Positions 45,947 through 54,349 of a stretch of 61,029 bases of DNA are shown here, piece by piece. Origin of the DNA: Marinifilum caeruleilacunae (GTDB lineage: Bacteria > Bacteroidota > Bacteroidia > Bacteroidales > Marinifilaceae); contig NZ_RZNH01000016.1 in assembly GCF_013141825.1 (NCBI RefSeq), positions 41,360-102,388 on the forward strand. Direction: 5' to 3'. The notes under the pieces are model-generated. The model was not told where the DNA came from, did not search any database, and saw nothing but the letters and a program-made list of their open reading frames with translations. The translations under genes were made by a program, and so were the position numbers. Within the stretch, counting starts at the first letter, position 1. Each line of letters starts with the position of its first letter.

Positions 45947-48151
45947 ATGAAAATAAGATATATTAAACTCCTATCGTTTTCCGTATTAGCCGTTCTTTTG
46001 GCTTTTACGTCTTGTACCGACGATCTGGATACGTTACCAATTGATGATGATGTACAATCTTCTGCAAGTGTTTATGAAGATCCGGCATCATACGAACAAG
46101 TATTAGCAAAATGTTATGCAGGTTTAGCTGTTTCAGGACAGGAAGGACCAGCTGGAAACTCAGATATTAGTGGTATTGATGAAGGTTTCGGACAGTACCT
46201 AAGAGGTTACTTCTACCTTCAGGAATTAACTACTGATGAAGCAATTATTGGTTGGAATGACCAAACCATTTATGACTTCCACGAGCAAGATTGGACATCT
46301 ACTGATGTATTCATGACTGCTTTCTATTACAGAGTATTCTATCAGGTATCACTTTGTAATGAGTTCATCAGAGAAACTACTGATGCGAAATTGGATGGTA
46401 GAGGTGTAAGTGGTGCACTAAGAACTGATGTTGAGTACTACAGAGCTGAAGCAAGATTCCTTAGAGCTTTAAGTTATTTCCACGCAATTGATATGTTTGG
46501 AAATGTACCTTTCGTTACTGAAGAAGATGCTGTAGGTTCATTCTCACCAGAGCAAATTTCAAGAGCAGACCTTTTCACTTACATCGAAAGTGAATTGTTA
46601 GATATCGAAGACAAGTTAATGGCTCCTTTGGCAAATGTTTATGGTCGTGTTGATCAGGCTGCTGCCTGGATGTTATTGTCTAAATTGTACCTAAATGCAG
46701 AAGTTTACACCGGTACTCCTAGATACAACGATGTAATTACTTACACTGAAAAAATCAACACTTCTGGTTATGCTTTGGATGCTGATTACGATCACCTTTT
46801 CTTAGCTGATAACCATACTGCTGATGGTGTTATCTTCCCAATTACTTACGACGGAATTAACACATTAACATACGGTGGTACTTCATTTATTATTCACGCT
46901 GCAACTGGTGGTAGCATGACTCCAACCGACTACGGTATTTCTGGTGGTTGGGCTGGTTTAAGAACCACAAGTGCTTTGGTTGACAAATTTATCGATATCG
47001 AAACTTTAAAGTCGACTACATTAGGTACTAAAGCAGCTGTGAATGGTTCGTATCCTGTTGTTTATGTTCCTGGAGCACACCAGGGATGGGATCCATCTAT
47101 CGACACTACAGTTCTTGCATCGGTTAACGACGATGGAAACTACGAAGGTTACCTTTGGTTTGCTGACGACAACAATGAGTTTAAAATTAACGAAACTCCA
47201 AGCTGGGATGTGAACTATGGTGATGATGGTGCTGATGGTACTTTAGATGCAGGTGGTTCTAATATCGTTGCTGGAACAGCAGGTTATTACAAAATCAATG
47301 CAAATTTAAATGACCTAACATACACAATCCAAAGAACCGATTGGGGACTAATTGGTAGTGCAACTCCTGGTGCATGGGATAATGACACTGATATGACATT
47401 TGACCCTGCTACTGAAAGCTGGACATTGGTTGTTGACCTTGTTCCTGGTGAAATCAAATTCCGTGCGAACGACGATTGGGCTCTTAACTACGGTGATAGC
47501 AATGGCGACGGCATTCTTGAAGAAGGTGGTGACAACATCGCAATTACTGTTGGTGGTGCTTACTTAATTACCATGAAATTAGGTGCTGGTGACTATACTT
47601 TCTCTGCAGAAAGACAACCATATGACAGAAGAAGCATGTTCTATACCGATGGTCAGACTCTTGAAATTGCTAACGTAGGTGAATTTACCGAAGGTTATGC
47701 AATCACTAAATTCAAGAATATCGATCAGAATGGTAACCCAGGACAAAGTCTTGACTATCCTGATACTGATTTCCCAATGTTCCGTTTGGCAGATTCATAC
47801 CTAATGTATGCTGAAGCTGTATTACGTGGTGGAAACGGTACAAGTACAAAAGCGCTTGAATACGTAAATAACGTTAGAGAAAGAGCTTACCAGGATCCTG
47901 CAGGTCACATTTCTCAAGGAGAACTTACTTTAGATTTCATTCTTGACGAAAGAGCAAGAGAATTCTACTGGGAGTGTTCAAGAAGAACCGACCTTGTAAG
48001 ATTCGGACAGTTTAGTGATGGAACATACGTATGGCCTTGGAAAGGTGGCGTTGCGGAAGGTATTGCTGTTGACAGCAAGTTCAACCTATTCCCAATTCCA
48101 GCTGATGATTTGGCAGCGAATCCAAACCTTCAACAAAATCAGGGTTACTAG
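45947..48151 (+). CDS. SusD-type lipoprotein with inserted tandem SusE-like binding modules
   Basis: A 734-residue SusD/RagB surface lipoprotein (C23 in AFTSC), about 190 residues longer than ordinary SusD. Residues 24-350 give the usual helical repeat core (YYRAEARFLRALSYFHAIDMFGNVPFV, RVDQAAAWMLLSKLYLNAEVY, SGGWAGLRTTSALVDKF). The core resumes at about 559 (DRRSMFYTDGQ ... FPMFRLADSYLMYAEAVLRGG ... LDERAREFYWECSRRTDLVRF). Between them, residues about 366-558 form two modules that match the two C-terminal modules of SusE, encoded next: WGLIGSATPGAWDNDTDM and IKFRANDDWALNYGD. These SusE/F-type modules normally bind starch at the cell surface. The protein thus looks like a SusD carrying its own extra glucan-binding sites. 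Confidence 0.9.
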   Translation: MKIRYIKLLSFSVLAVLLAFTSCTDDLDTLPIDDDVQSSASVYEDPASYEQVLAKCYAGLAVSGQEGPAGNSDISGIDEGFGQYLRGYFYLQELTTDEAIIGWNDQTIYDFHEQDWTSTDVFMTAFYYRVFYQVSLCNEFIRETTDAKLDGRGVSGALRTDVEYYRAEARFLRALSYFHAIDMFGNVPFVTEEDAVGSFSPEQISRADLFTYIESELLDIEDKLMAPLANVYGRVDQAAAWMLLSKLYLNAEVYTGTPRYNDVITYTEKINTSGYALDADYDHLFLADNHTADGVIFPITYDGINTLTYGGTSFIIHAATGGSMTPTDYGISGGWAGLRTTSALVDKFIDIETLKSTTLGTKAAVNGSYPVVYVPGAHQGWDPSIDTTVLASVNDDGNYEGYLWFADDNNEFKINETPSWDVNYGDDGADGTLDAGGSNIVAGTAGYYKINANLNDLTYTIQRTDWGLIGSATPGAWDNDTDMTFDPATESWTLVVDLVPGEIKFRANDDWALNYGDSNGDGILEEGGDNIAITVGGAYLITMKLGAGDYTFSAERQPYDRRSMFYTDGQTLEIANVGEFTEGYAITKFKNIDQNGNPGQSLDYPDTDFPMFRLADSYLMYAEAVLRGGNGTSTKALEYVNNVRERAYQDPAGHISQGELTLDFILDERAREFYWECSRRTDLVRFGQFSDGTYVWPWKGGVAEGIAVDSKFNLFPIPADDLAANPNLQQNQGY

Positions 48152-48175
48152 TCATTAACTTTAAATCAATCTAAA

Positions 48176-49252
48176 ATGAAAAAAATAAGTTTTCTATTAA
48201 TTGCAGTTTTCGGGATGTTTATCCTGAACTCTTGTAGCGATGAAGATTTTGATCCGGTTGTGGAGGTAACTAGCACTCCTACGATTTCAGCTCCTGCATC
48301 CGGTGCATCATATGTTCTTACTGAAGCGAATGCCGCTGAGGTTTTTGAAACATTCACATGGAGTGCTGCCGATTTTGGTTTCCAGGCAGCAACCTCTTAC
48401 GCGGTTCAAATTGATAATGCTGGTAACGGTTTTGCTGATGCATTAACTATTGGATCTACTAATGAATTAACATTTAGCCTTACAAATGGTGATATGAACC
48501 AAAAATTGTTGGCCTTTGGTGTTCCTTACGGTGCTCCTGCCAGCATGGAAATGAGAGTTGTTGCTAGCATTTCTGATTTGGTTGATCAGGTTGTATCAGA
48601 AACAATTGCTTTCACAGTAACGCCTTACGAGGTTGTAATTGTTTATCCAAGCTTATACGTTCCTGGAAATTACCAGGCAGCTAGTGGATACAGTGCTGGC
48701 GACTGGTCTCCAGACACTGCTCCTGAGATTCACTCAATTAAGAGTAATGATGTTTACGAAGGTTTCATTTATCTAACCAACGCAAACTCTGAGTTTAAGT
48801 TTACAACTGAACCAAACTGGGATTTCGCTTATGGTGATGATGGTGCTGATGGTACTTTGGAATCAGACAATGCAGCGAATATTGTTGTTGCTGATCCAGG
48901 TATGTACAAACTTGATGTAGATGTTCCTAATTTAACATACACAGTAACTGCAGCGAATTTCGGTGTAATTGGTAGTGGAACTCCTACAGGTTGGGATTCT
49001 GATACCGATATGACCTGGGATCCAGCAAATCAGGTTCTAACAGTAACATTAGACATTGCTGCTGATGGTGAAGGTAACCGTCAGATTAAGTTCCGTGCGA
49101 ACGACGATTGGGCAATTAACTACGGTGATACCGACAGAAACGGTACGCTTGTAGCAGGTGGAGAAAACATCGATGTTCCATCGGATGGTAACTACACCAT
49201 TACTTTAGATCTTAATGGTCCTGTATACAGATACACGCTTACAAAGAACTAA
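48176..49252 (+). CDS. SusE-type outer-membrane starch-binding lipoprotein
   Basis: A 358-residue surface lipoprotein (C20 in FILNSC): N-terminal SusE domain (about 25-150, PTISAPASGASYVLTEANAAEVFETFTWSAADFG) followed by two SusE/F-type binding modules (about 155-258 and 259-358). These include FGVIGSGTPTGWDSDTDM and IKFRANDDWAINYGD. Such proteins hold starch at the cell surface for SusCD. The last two modules are nearly the same as the insert in the preceding SusD. It follows susD by 24 bases and ends the susCDE transcript at a strong terminator. Confidence 0.92.
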   Translation: MKKISFLLIAVFGMFILNSCSDEDFDPVVEVTSTPTISAPASGASYVLTEANAAEVFETFTWSAADFGFQAATSYAVQIDNAGNGFADALTIGSTNELTFSLTNGDMNQKLLAFGVPYGAPASMEMRVVASISDLVDQVVSETIAFTVTPYEVVIVYPSLYVPGNYQAASGYSAGDWSPDTAPEIHSIKSNDVYEGFIYLTNANSEFKFTTEPNWDFAYGDDGADGTLESDNAANIVVADPGMYKLDVDVPNLTYTVTAANFGVIGSGTPTGWDSDTDMTWDPANQVLTVTLDIAADGEGNRQIKFRANDDWAINYGDTDRNGTLVAGGENIDVPSDGNYTITLDLNGPVYRYTLTKN

Positions 49253-49269
49253 AATAGCTTACAAATAAA

Positions 49270-49297
49270 AGAGCATGCTTCGGCATGCTCTTTTTTT
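49270..49297 (+). terminator. Terminator after susE
   Basis: Nine-bp stem AGAGCATGC/GCATGCTCT with a TTCG tetraloop (49279-49282) and seven T. It may be leaky, giving less amylase than SusCDE. Confidence 0.92.
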
Positions 49298-49339
49298 ACC
49301 TAATAACATCAAATTACAAAGGATTAGATCGCATTTACT

Positions 49340-52300
49340 ATGAAGAAAATTTACACATATATCCTTTTTGTTTTGCTATTGCTGCCAACAATAGTACAAG
49401 CTCAAATTACAACCAATCCTGAATTCCCAAATGTTAATTCTGAAATCACAATTACATTTGATTCATCACAGGAATCCAGGTTAGGAACATTCTCGGGAGA
49501 TCTTTACGCTCATACAGGTGTACTGATTGAAGGGAATACAGAATGGCAACATGTTATTGGCTCGTGGGGAGATAACACGGCACAACCTCAGTTAACCAAC
49601 AACAACGATGGTACCTACACTTTGGTTATTACTCCTAATATTACTGATTTTTATTCCGTTCCAGGCAATGAGGTTGTTAGACAAATGGCCTTTGTATTTC
49701 GCTCGGCAGACGGAAGCCAGCAAACCGATGACATTCTTGTTGATGTTTACGATGAAGGCTTGGTGGTAACATTCGATGCTCCTTCGGATAATGAAATGAT
49801 CGCCAAAAATGAAGTACTACAGGTTGAAATTAAGTCAAATATCAGCGAAAGCTTAAGCCTTTACCTTGATGATGTACTGGTTGAAACAACCACTACCGAA
49901 CAAGAAATTAATACCACCGTACAAAGCAATGTTGCGGGAACTCACAAGTTAGAAGCTGTAGCTGTTTCGGGTTCAGAGGAAGTACGAAAAACCATCAATT
50001 TTTACGTACGTGAAGATGTGGTAATTGAAGATATGCCAGCAGGCATTATCGAAGGGATCAACTATATCGATGACAATACTGTAACTTTGGCAATGTATGC
50101 ACCTAATAAGGACTTTGCATTCGTGATTGGTGATTTTACAAATTGGGAAATCAACAATAACTATCAGCTGAAAAAAGATGAAGATTATTTTTGGATTACC
50201 ATCGACAACCTTACTGCAGGACAAGAGTATGTTTTCCAGTATCTTATCGACGGTAATGTGAAAATTGCTGATCCATATGCCGACAAATTATTGGATCCTT
50301 GGAACGATCAGTATATTTCAGATACTACCTACCCGAACTTAATTCCTTATCCTTCGGATAAAACAAGTGAAATTGCAAGTGTTCTTCAGACCGGACAAAC
50401 TGCCTTTAACTGGACCGACTCACAATTTAGCATGCCAGCCGAAGAAGATCTTGTGATTTACGAACTTCATGTGAGAGATTTTGTGGCATCTGGCGACATT
50501 AAAACCGTTACCGATACATTGGATTACCTACAATCTTTAGGTGTAAATGTAATTGAACTAATGCCATTTAACGAGTTTGAGGGCAACGATTCATGGGGAT
50601 ATAACCCATCTTTCTACTTTGCTCCTGATAAGGCTTACGGAACAAAAAACGACTATAAAAACTTTATTAACGAGTGTCATAATCGTGGAATTGCAGTTTT
50701 CATGGATATGGTATTGAACCATACCTACGGACAATCGCCATTTTTAAGAATGTATTTCGATGGCTCGCGTCCTACTGCTGATAATCCATGGTACAACCAG
50801 GAGCATAACTTCCAAAACACTGATGCTCACTGGGGATACGACATTAATCACGAAAGTGCTGCAACGCAAAAGTTGGTAGATCGTATCAATGCATACTGGA
50901 TGAACGAATACCACATTGATGGTTTCCGTTTTGATTTTACCAAAGGTTTCTCGAACAAATCACATCCAAATAGTGGATCGGACGTATGGGGAAGCGATTA
51001 CGATGCCGATAGAATTAGATTATTGAAGAGAATGGCTGATGAAATTTGGGCCGTTAAATCGGATGCAGTGGTGATATTTGAGCACTTATCAGAGAATTCG
51101 GAAGAAAAAGAACTGGCTGCTCACGGAATCATGTTATGGGGCAATGCCAACCACGATTACAGCGAAGCATCTATGGGTTACTCGTCGAGCTTAAATAGCG
51201 TATCGTGGAAAAACAGAACATGGGATGGCCCCAAGTTGGTAAGTTATATGGAAAGTCATGACGAAGAGAGAATGATGTACCGCAACCTGAATTTTGGTAA
51301 CTCTGCAGGCGATTACAATGTAACTGAACTGAATACCGCATTGGCAAGAGTAGAAGCTGCCGCAGCTTTCTTTTTCACCATTCCTGGTCCGAAAATGATT
51401 TGGCAGTTTGGAGAACTGGGTTACGATTTCTCTATTGATGAAAATGGTCGTGTAGGTAGAAAACCAATTCGTTGGGATTACTACGACAACACCAACAGAA
51501 AAAGATTATATGATGTGTTTTCTTCTCTTATCGATATCAAGATAAACGAAGTTGCATTTGAATCGAATGATTTTGTTTTGAATACGGGTAGCTTCCTAAA
51601 ACGCATCGAAATTAACCATAGCGATATGGATGTTCGCGTAATTGGAAACTTCGATGTTGAAGAAGGGGAAATCGATCCAAACTTCAGTCAGACAGGAAGT
51701 TGGTACGATTATTTTAGTGGTCAGGAAATCAGCGTAAGCGATGTAAATGCAAAAATTACATTGGCTCCTGGAGAATATCATATTTACACTACAAAGCAAT
51801 TAACAACTCCTGATGTTGCTTCTGCTCCATTGGCATCTAATGTAAGCATTAGCGGAACATTCAGAGAAGATGAAGTGTTAACGGCAAGCTATACTTATTC
51901 TGATGTAAATAACGATTTGGAAGGCACATCGACCTACCAGTGGTACAGAGCCGAAGATGCAAATGGAACCAATGAAGTGGCCATTAGCGGTGCTACAGAT
52001 TTAACTTACACACTTGCAAGAGCCGACAGGGCAAACTTTGTACGCTTTTCGGTGACTCCGGTGGCACAAACTGGCGAATTATTAACTGGTAATACGGTTT
52101 ATAGTGCATATACCGATGAAATTGCATACTCAACTGGAATTGATGATGTATTGGCAAAAGAGCTAAAACTTTATCCTAATCCGGTGAAAGATATTCTTCA
52201 CCTTGCGAATATGAACCAGGTAAGCAATGTTCATATTTACACAGCTAACGGAATGCTTGTAAGAAGTATTGCTGCACCTAATTCGTCGGAAGAAATCAAT

Positions 52301-52387
52301 CTAGGCAATTTAGCAAGCGGTACCTATTTAATGGTTTTTGAAATGGAAGATCGTTCGAAATTGACCAGAAAAATCATAAAGCAGTAA
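49340..52387 (+). CDS. Multi-domain GH13 alpha-amylase with T9SS sorting domain
   Basis: A 1015-residue secreted amylase. Order: signal peptide (1-21), N-terminal starch-binding-like sandwich (22-140), Ig-like domain (about 145-225), CBM48/E-set domain (about 230-325, VTLAMYAPNKDFAFVIGDFTNW), GH13 barrel (about 365-760) and C-terminal sandwich. These are followed by an Ig-like domain (about 830-925, TYQWYRAEDANG) and a type A sorting domain (about 942-1015, LKLYPNPVKDILHLAN ... GTYLMVFE). The triad is Asp in GFRFDFTKGF, Glu in VVIFEHLSEN and Asp in YMESHDEERMM. It should be exported by type IX secretion and anchored or released at the surface to start starch breakdown, taking the place of lipoprotein SusG. 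Confidence 0.93.
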   Translation: MKKIYTYILFVLLLLPTIVQAQITTNPEFPNVNSEITITFDSSQESRLGTFSGDLYAHTGVLIEGNTEWQHVIGSWGDNTAQPQLTNNNDGTYTLVITPNITDFYSVPGNEVVRQMAFVFRSADGSQQTDDILVDVYDEGLVVTFDAPSDNEMIAKNEVLQVEIKSNISESLSLYLDDVLVETTTTEQEINTTVQSNVAGTHKLEAVAVSGSEEVRKTINFYVREDVVIEDMPAGIIEGINYIDDNTVTLAMYAPNKDFAFVIGDFTNWEINNNYQLKKDEDYFWITIDNLTAGQEYVFQYLIDGNVKIADPYADKLLDPWNDQYISDTTYPNLIPYPSDKTSEIASVLQTGQTAFNWTDSQFSMPAEEDLVIYELHVRDFVASGDIKTVTDTLDYLQSLGVNVIELMPFNEFEGNDSWGYNPSFYFAPDKAYGTKNDYKNFINECHNRGIAVFMDMVLNHTYGQSPFLRMYFDGSRPTADNPWYNQEHNFQNTDAHWGYDINHESAATQKLVDRINAYWMNEYHIDGFRFDFTKGFSNKSHPNSGSDVWGSDYDADRIRLLKRMADEIWAVKSDAVVIFEHLSENSEEKELAAHGIMLWGNANHDYSEASMGYSSSLNSVSWKNRTWDGPKLVSYMESHDEERMMYRNLNFGNSAGDYNVTELNTALARVEAAAAFFFTIPGPKMIWQFGELGYDFSIDENGRVGRKPIRWDYYDNTNRKRLYDVFSSLIDIKINEVAFESNDFVLNTGSFLKRIEINHSDMDVRVIGNFDVEEGEIDPNFSQTGSWYDYFSGQEISVSDVNAKITLAPGEYHIYTTKQLTTPDVASAPLASNVSISGTFREDEVLTASYTYSDVNNDLEGTSTYQWYRAEDANGTNEVAISGATDLTYTLARADRANFVRFSVTPVAQTGELLTGNTVYSAYTDEIAYSTGIDDVLAKELKLYPNPVKDILHLANMNQVSNVHIYTANGMLVRSIAAPNSSEEINLGNLASGTYLMVFEMEDRSKLTRKIIKQ

Positions 52388-52418
52388 AATAAGTTTTCTT
52401 TATAGTTTATAGATCAGT

Positions 52419-52458
52419 AAAACTCCCGTAAACATTTCGATGTAAACGGGAGTTTTTT
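52419..52458 (+). terminator. Terminator after the amylase gene
   Basis: Stem AAAACTCCCGT/ACGGGAGTTTT (52419-52429, 52446-52456) with T6. Confidence 0.85.
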
Positions 52459-52464
52459 ATTAAC

Positions 52465-52587
52465 CTGAGTTCGATTAAAAATATCAGCACAGTTTGAACT
52501 GGTTTTGCGTAGAAATATTCTCAGATTTTCGAAGTAAATCCCGAATAAATCTGGCTTTCTGTGATGGATAGTTTTAATCGAACTCAG
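52465..52587. mobile_element. MITE-like element with 16-bp perfect terminal inverted repeats
   Basis: CTGAGTTCGATTAAAA at 52465-52480 is the exact reverse complement of 52572-52587, and pairing continues imperfectly for about 12 more bases (TATC..CACAG on both arms). Total length is 123 bases with no coding capacity. It lies 4 bases past the stop codon of the next gene. Defined ends, small size and non-coding interior suggest a non-autonomous transposon derivative; no target duplication is clear. Confidence 0.6.
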
Positions 52588-52591
52588 CTTA

Positions 52592-54034
52592 TTATTTCAC
52601 TGTAAGTTCCAACCGGTATTTTATTTCAGAATCACCTGGCTGCATAATTAGTTTATAATCGCCGGGAACCAGTGGTTCGTCGGGCATCGATACTTTAAAC
52701 ACAAATGGTGATTCTCCGTAATATCCCATCTGCTCTCTTACCAATTGTTCCTTGCTATCGAATATTTTCAGATTTAATTCGCTATTCATAAACTGCTTTA
52801 AATGAAATTGCACAAAAACATTCTCCGATTCTGAGTAGTAGTATTCCTGATCGGCTCCCATAAACTCTTCCCGCTCCTGCTTATTGTTTTCATTTAAATC
52901 GATAAAGCCAGTGAAGAAAAAGAAGCCTTCCTGTCCTTTAGAAAATTCAGGAGCCAGATTTTCTACATTCTCTTTTACATTCATTGCCATTTGTGGAGCT
53001 TCAGGAATCTCCTCTGTTACTTCTTCCAGTTCAGGACTCTCTTCTGTCGTTTCTGCTGCAACAACATCATCTGTTTTCACGATATTGGCAATGGAATCTC
53101 CAATTTGTACCAGCAGTCGGTATTGTATCGGATTTTTCACGCCCATCGAGGCAGTAATCATATATTCTCCTTCGGGTACTTTTTTCAATACTCGCAAAAA
53201 CTGGTTTCCTACATTCACAGTATCTTCCTTCATGGTATAGTGTTGCAAACTGTCCATTTTTGAAATGTTCATGGCAATCATATCATAGGTCGAATTCCAA
53301 ACCTGGTATACCACCATATTATCGTTCATCGGAAGATTTAAACCTACTTCAAAATCTACCTTGCCAAGTTCAAATTGCCTTTCATCGAGTCCAATTACTT
53401 CGGCACTATCCAATCTCATGTCTCCATCTTCATCAATCCACTCTTTAAAAAGATGAAAACTTTCGGGCAGGAGTTTCTTTCTAATTTTAGCAAAAGCATT
53501 TCCGTTGGGCTCCTTTATCAGGAAACTGATTTGATAGGTTTTCCCAGATTCGGCAGGATTAACGGTCATAATGTACTCTCCTACTGGCAGAAAAGCATCG
53601 AAATTGGAGTAGGTAAACAACGGTTTCGAGGTATAATTTTTTCGTACGGTTCGAATCAAATTCCCGCTGGTATCCCAAATTCTAAGTTTAAGATTTGTTC
53701 CCTCTTTAATGGCAGGGTCGTTAAGTGAGGCGCTTATGGATTCTCCTTTTGAGTAGGAGCTTTTTCCAAGGCCAAAAAACTCGTTTCGTTCTACAATTTC
53801 ATTTTCGTTTAAATCTACCCATTTATTGTAGGCAAACAGCCCAATGGGGATTCCATTTTGGTACGTTTTATCCTGTTCTTGCGGCTCTACTTTATCGGCA
53901 GAACTTAATTCATCTTTTGGGAGAGAATCTTGAATAAATTGATCCTGAGCACTTACAATTAAAGTTGTGCCAACCAGTATGGCAAGTATCAAATAACACC
54001 TACCAATAATACATTTCATCTTTTTGTATATCAT
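52592..54034 (-). CDS. Exported protein with three EF-hand-like repeat units, unknown function
   Basis: Not a family I recognise. The 480-residue protein has a hydrophobic signal (about 10-29, ending VSAQ) and three related units of about 110-130 residues. Each unit begins with a phrase like FxxFxxWxDxNENxxxxRxEFxGL, then a beta-rich half with LKLRIWDTSGNLIR-type and GEYIMTVNP-type phrases. Each has a textbook EF-hand loop: DLNENEIVERNE (74-85), DEDGDMRLDSAE (201-212) and DLNENNKQEREE (379-390). A Glu/Pro/Thr-rich linker (about 323-362) separates units 2 and 3. A calcium-binding periplasmic or surface protein is likely; its link to the neighbouring glucan genes is only positional. Confidence 0.8.
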   Translation of the reverse strand: MIYKKMKCIIGRCYLILAILVGTTLIVSAQDQFIQDSLPKDELSSADKVEPQEQDKTYQNGIPIGLFAYNKWVDLNENEIVERNEFFGLGKSSYSKGESISASLNDPAIKEGTNLKLRIWDTSGNLIRTVRKNYTSKPLFTYSNFDAFLPVGEYIMTVNPAESGKTYQISFLIKEPNGNAFAKIRKKLLPESFHLFKEWIDEDGDMRLDSAEVIGLDERQFELGKVDFEVGLNLPMNDNMVVYQVWNSTYDMIAMNISKMDSLQHYTMKEDTVNVGNQFLRVLKKVPEGEYMITASMGVKNPIQYRLLVQIGDSIANIVKTDDVVAAETTEESPELEEVTEEIPEAPQMAMNVKENVENLAPEFSKGQEGFFFFTGFIDLNENNKQEREEFMGADQEYYYSESENVFVQFHLKQFMNSELNLKIFDSKEQLVREQMGYYGESPFVFKVSMPDEPLVPGDYKLIMQPGDSEIKYRLELTVK

Positions 54035-54349
54035 GGTATTTGGTTTAAAGCTGAATAAATAAGAGTTGCTGTCTATTTAAATACGGTTTAAATAGCATAT
54101 ATGTTTTACCCTCAGACCAATACTTTGATGAAATGACCTAAAAAAAACTTAAAAAATCTTAAGGAGTATTAATTTCCTCATCTAGCGAATTTAAAAATGA
54201 GATATGTGACATTCTTTTTGGCCTTTCTCTAATCAATCTACAATAATAAATCCAGTTCGATGAAGTATTCCAGAACAATAAAAAAAACGTGCTACTCCAC
54301 CAGGAATAGCACGTTTGTTTTGCGTGTTAAAAATATAATAGAGAAGTCT
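54035..54349. other. Intergenic region with terminator of the carboxyltransferase gene
   Basis: No gene is seen. The right part holds the terminator at 54281-54316; the left part must hold the promoter of the EF-hand protein gene, but no good consensus match is present. Confidence 0.5.
54281..54316 (-). terminator. Terminator of the carboxyltransferase gene
   Basis: On the minus strand, AAACGTGCT/AGCACGTTT stem followed by a run of T from the A-rich stretch 54278-54284. Confidence 0.8.
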
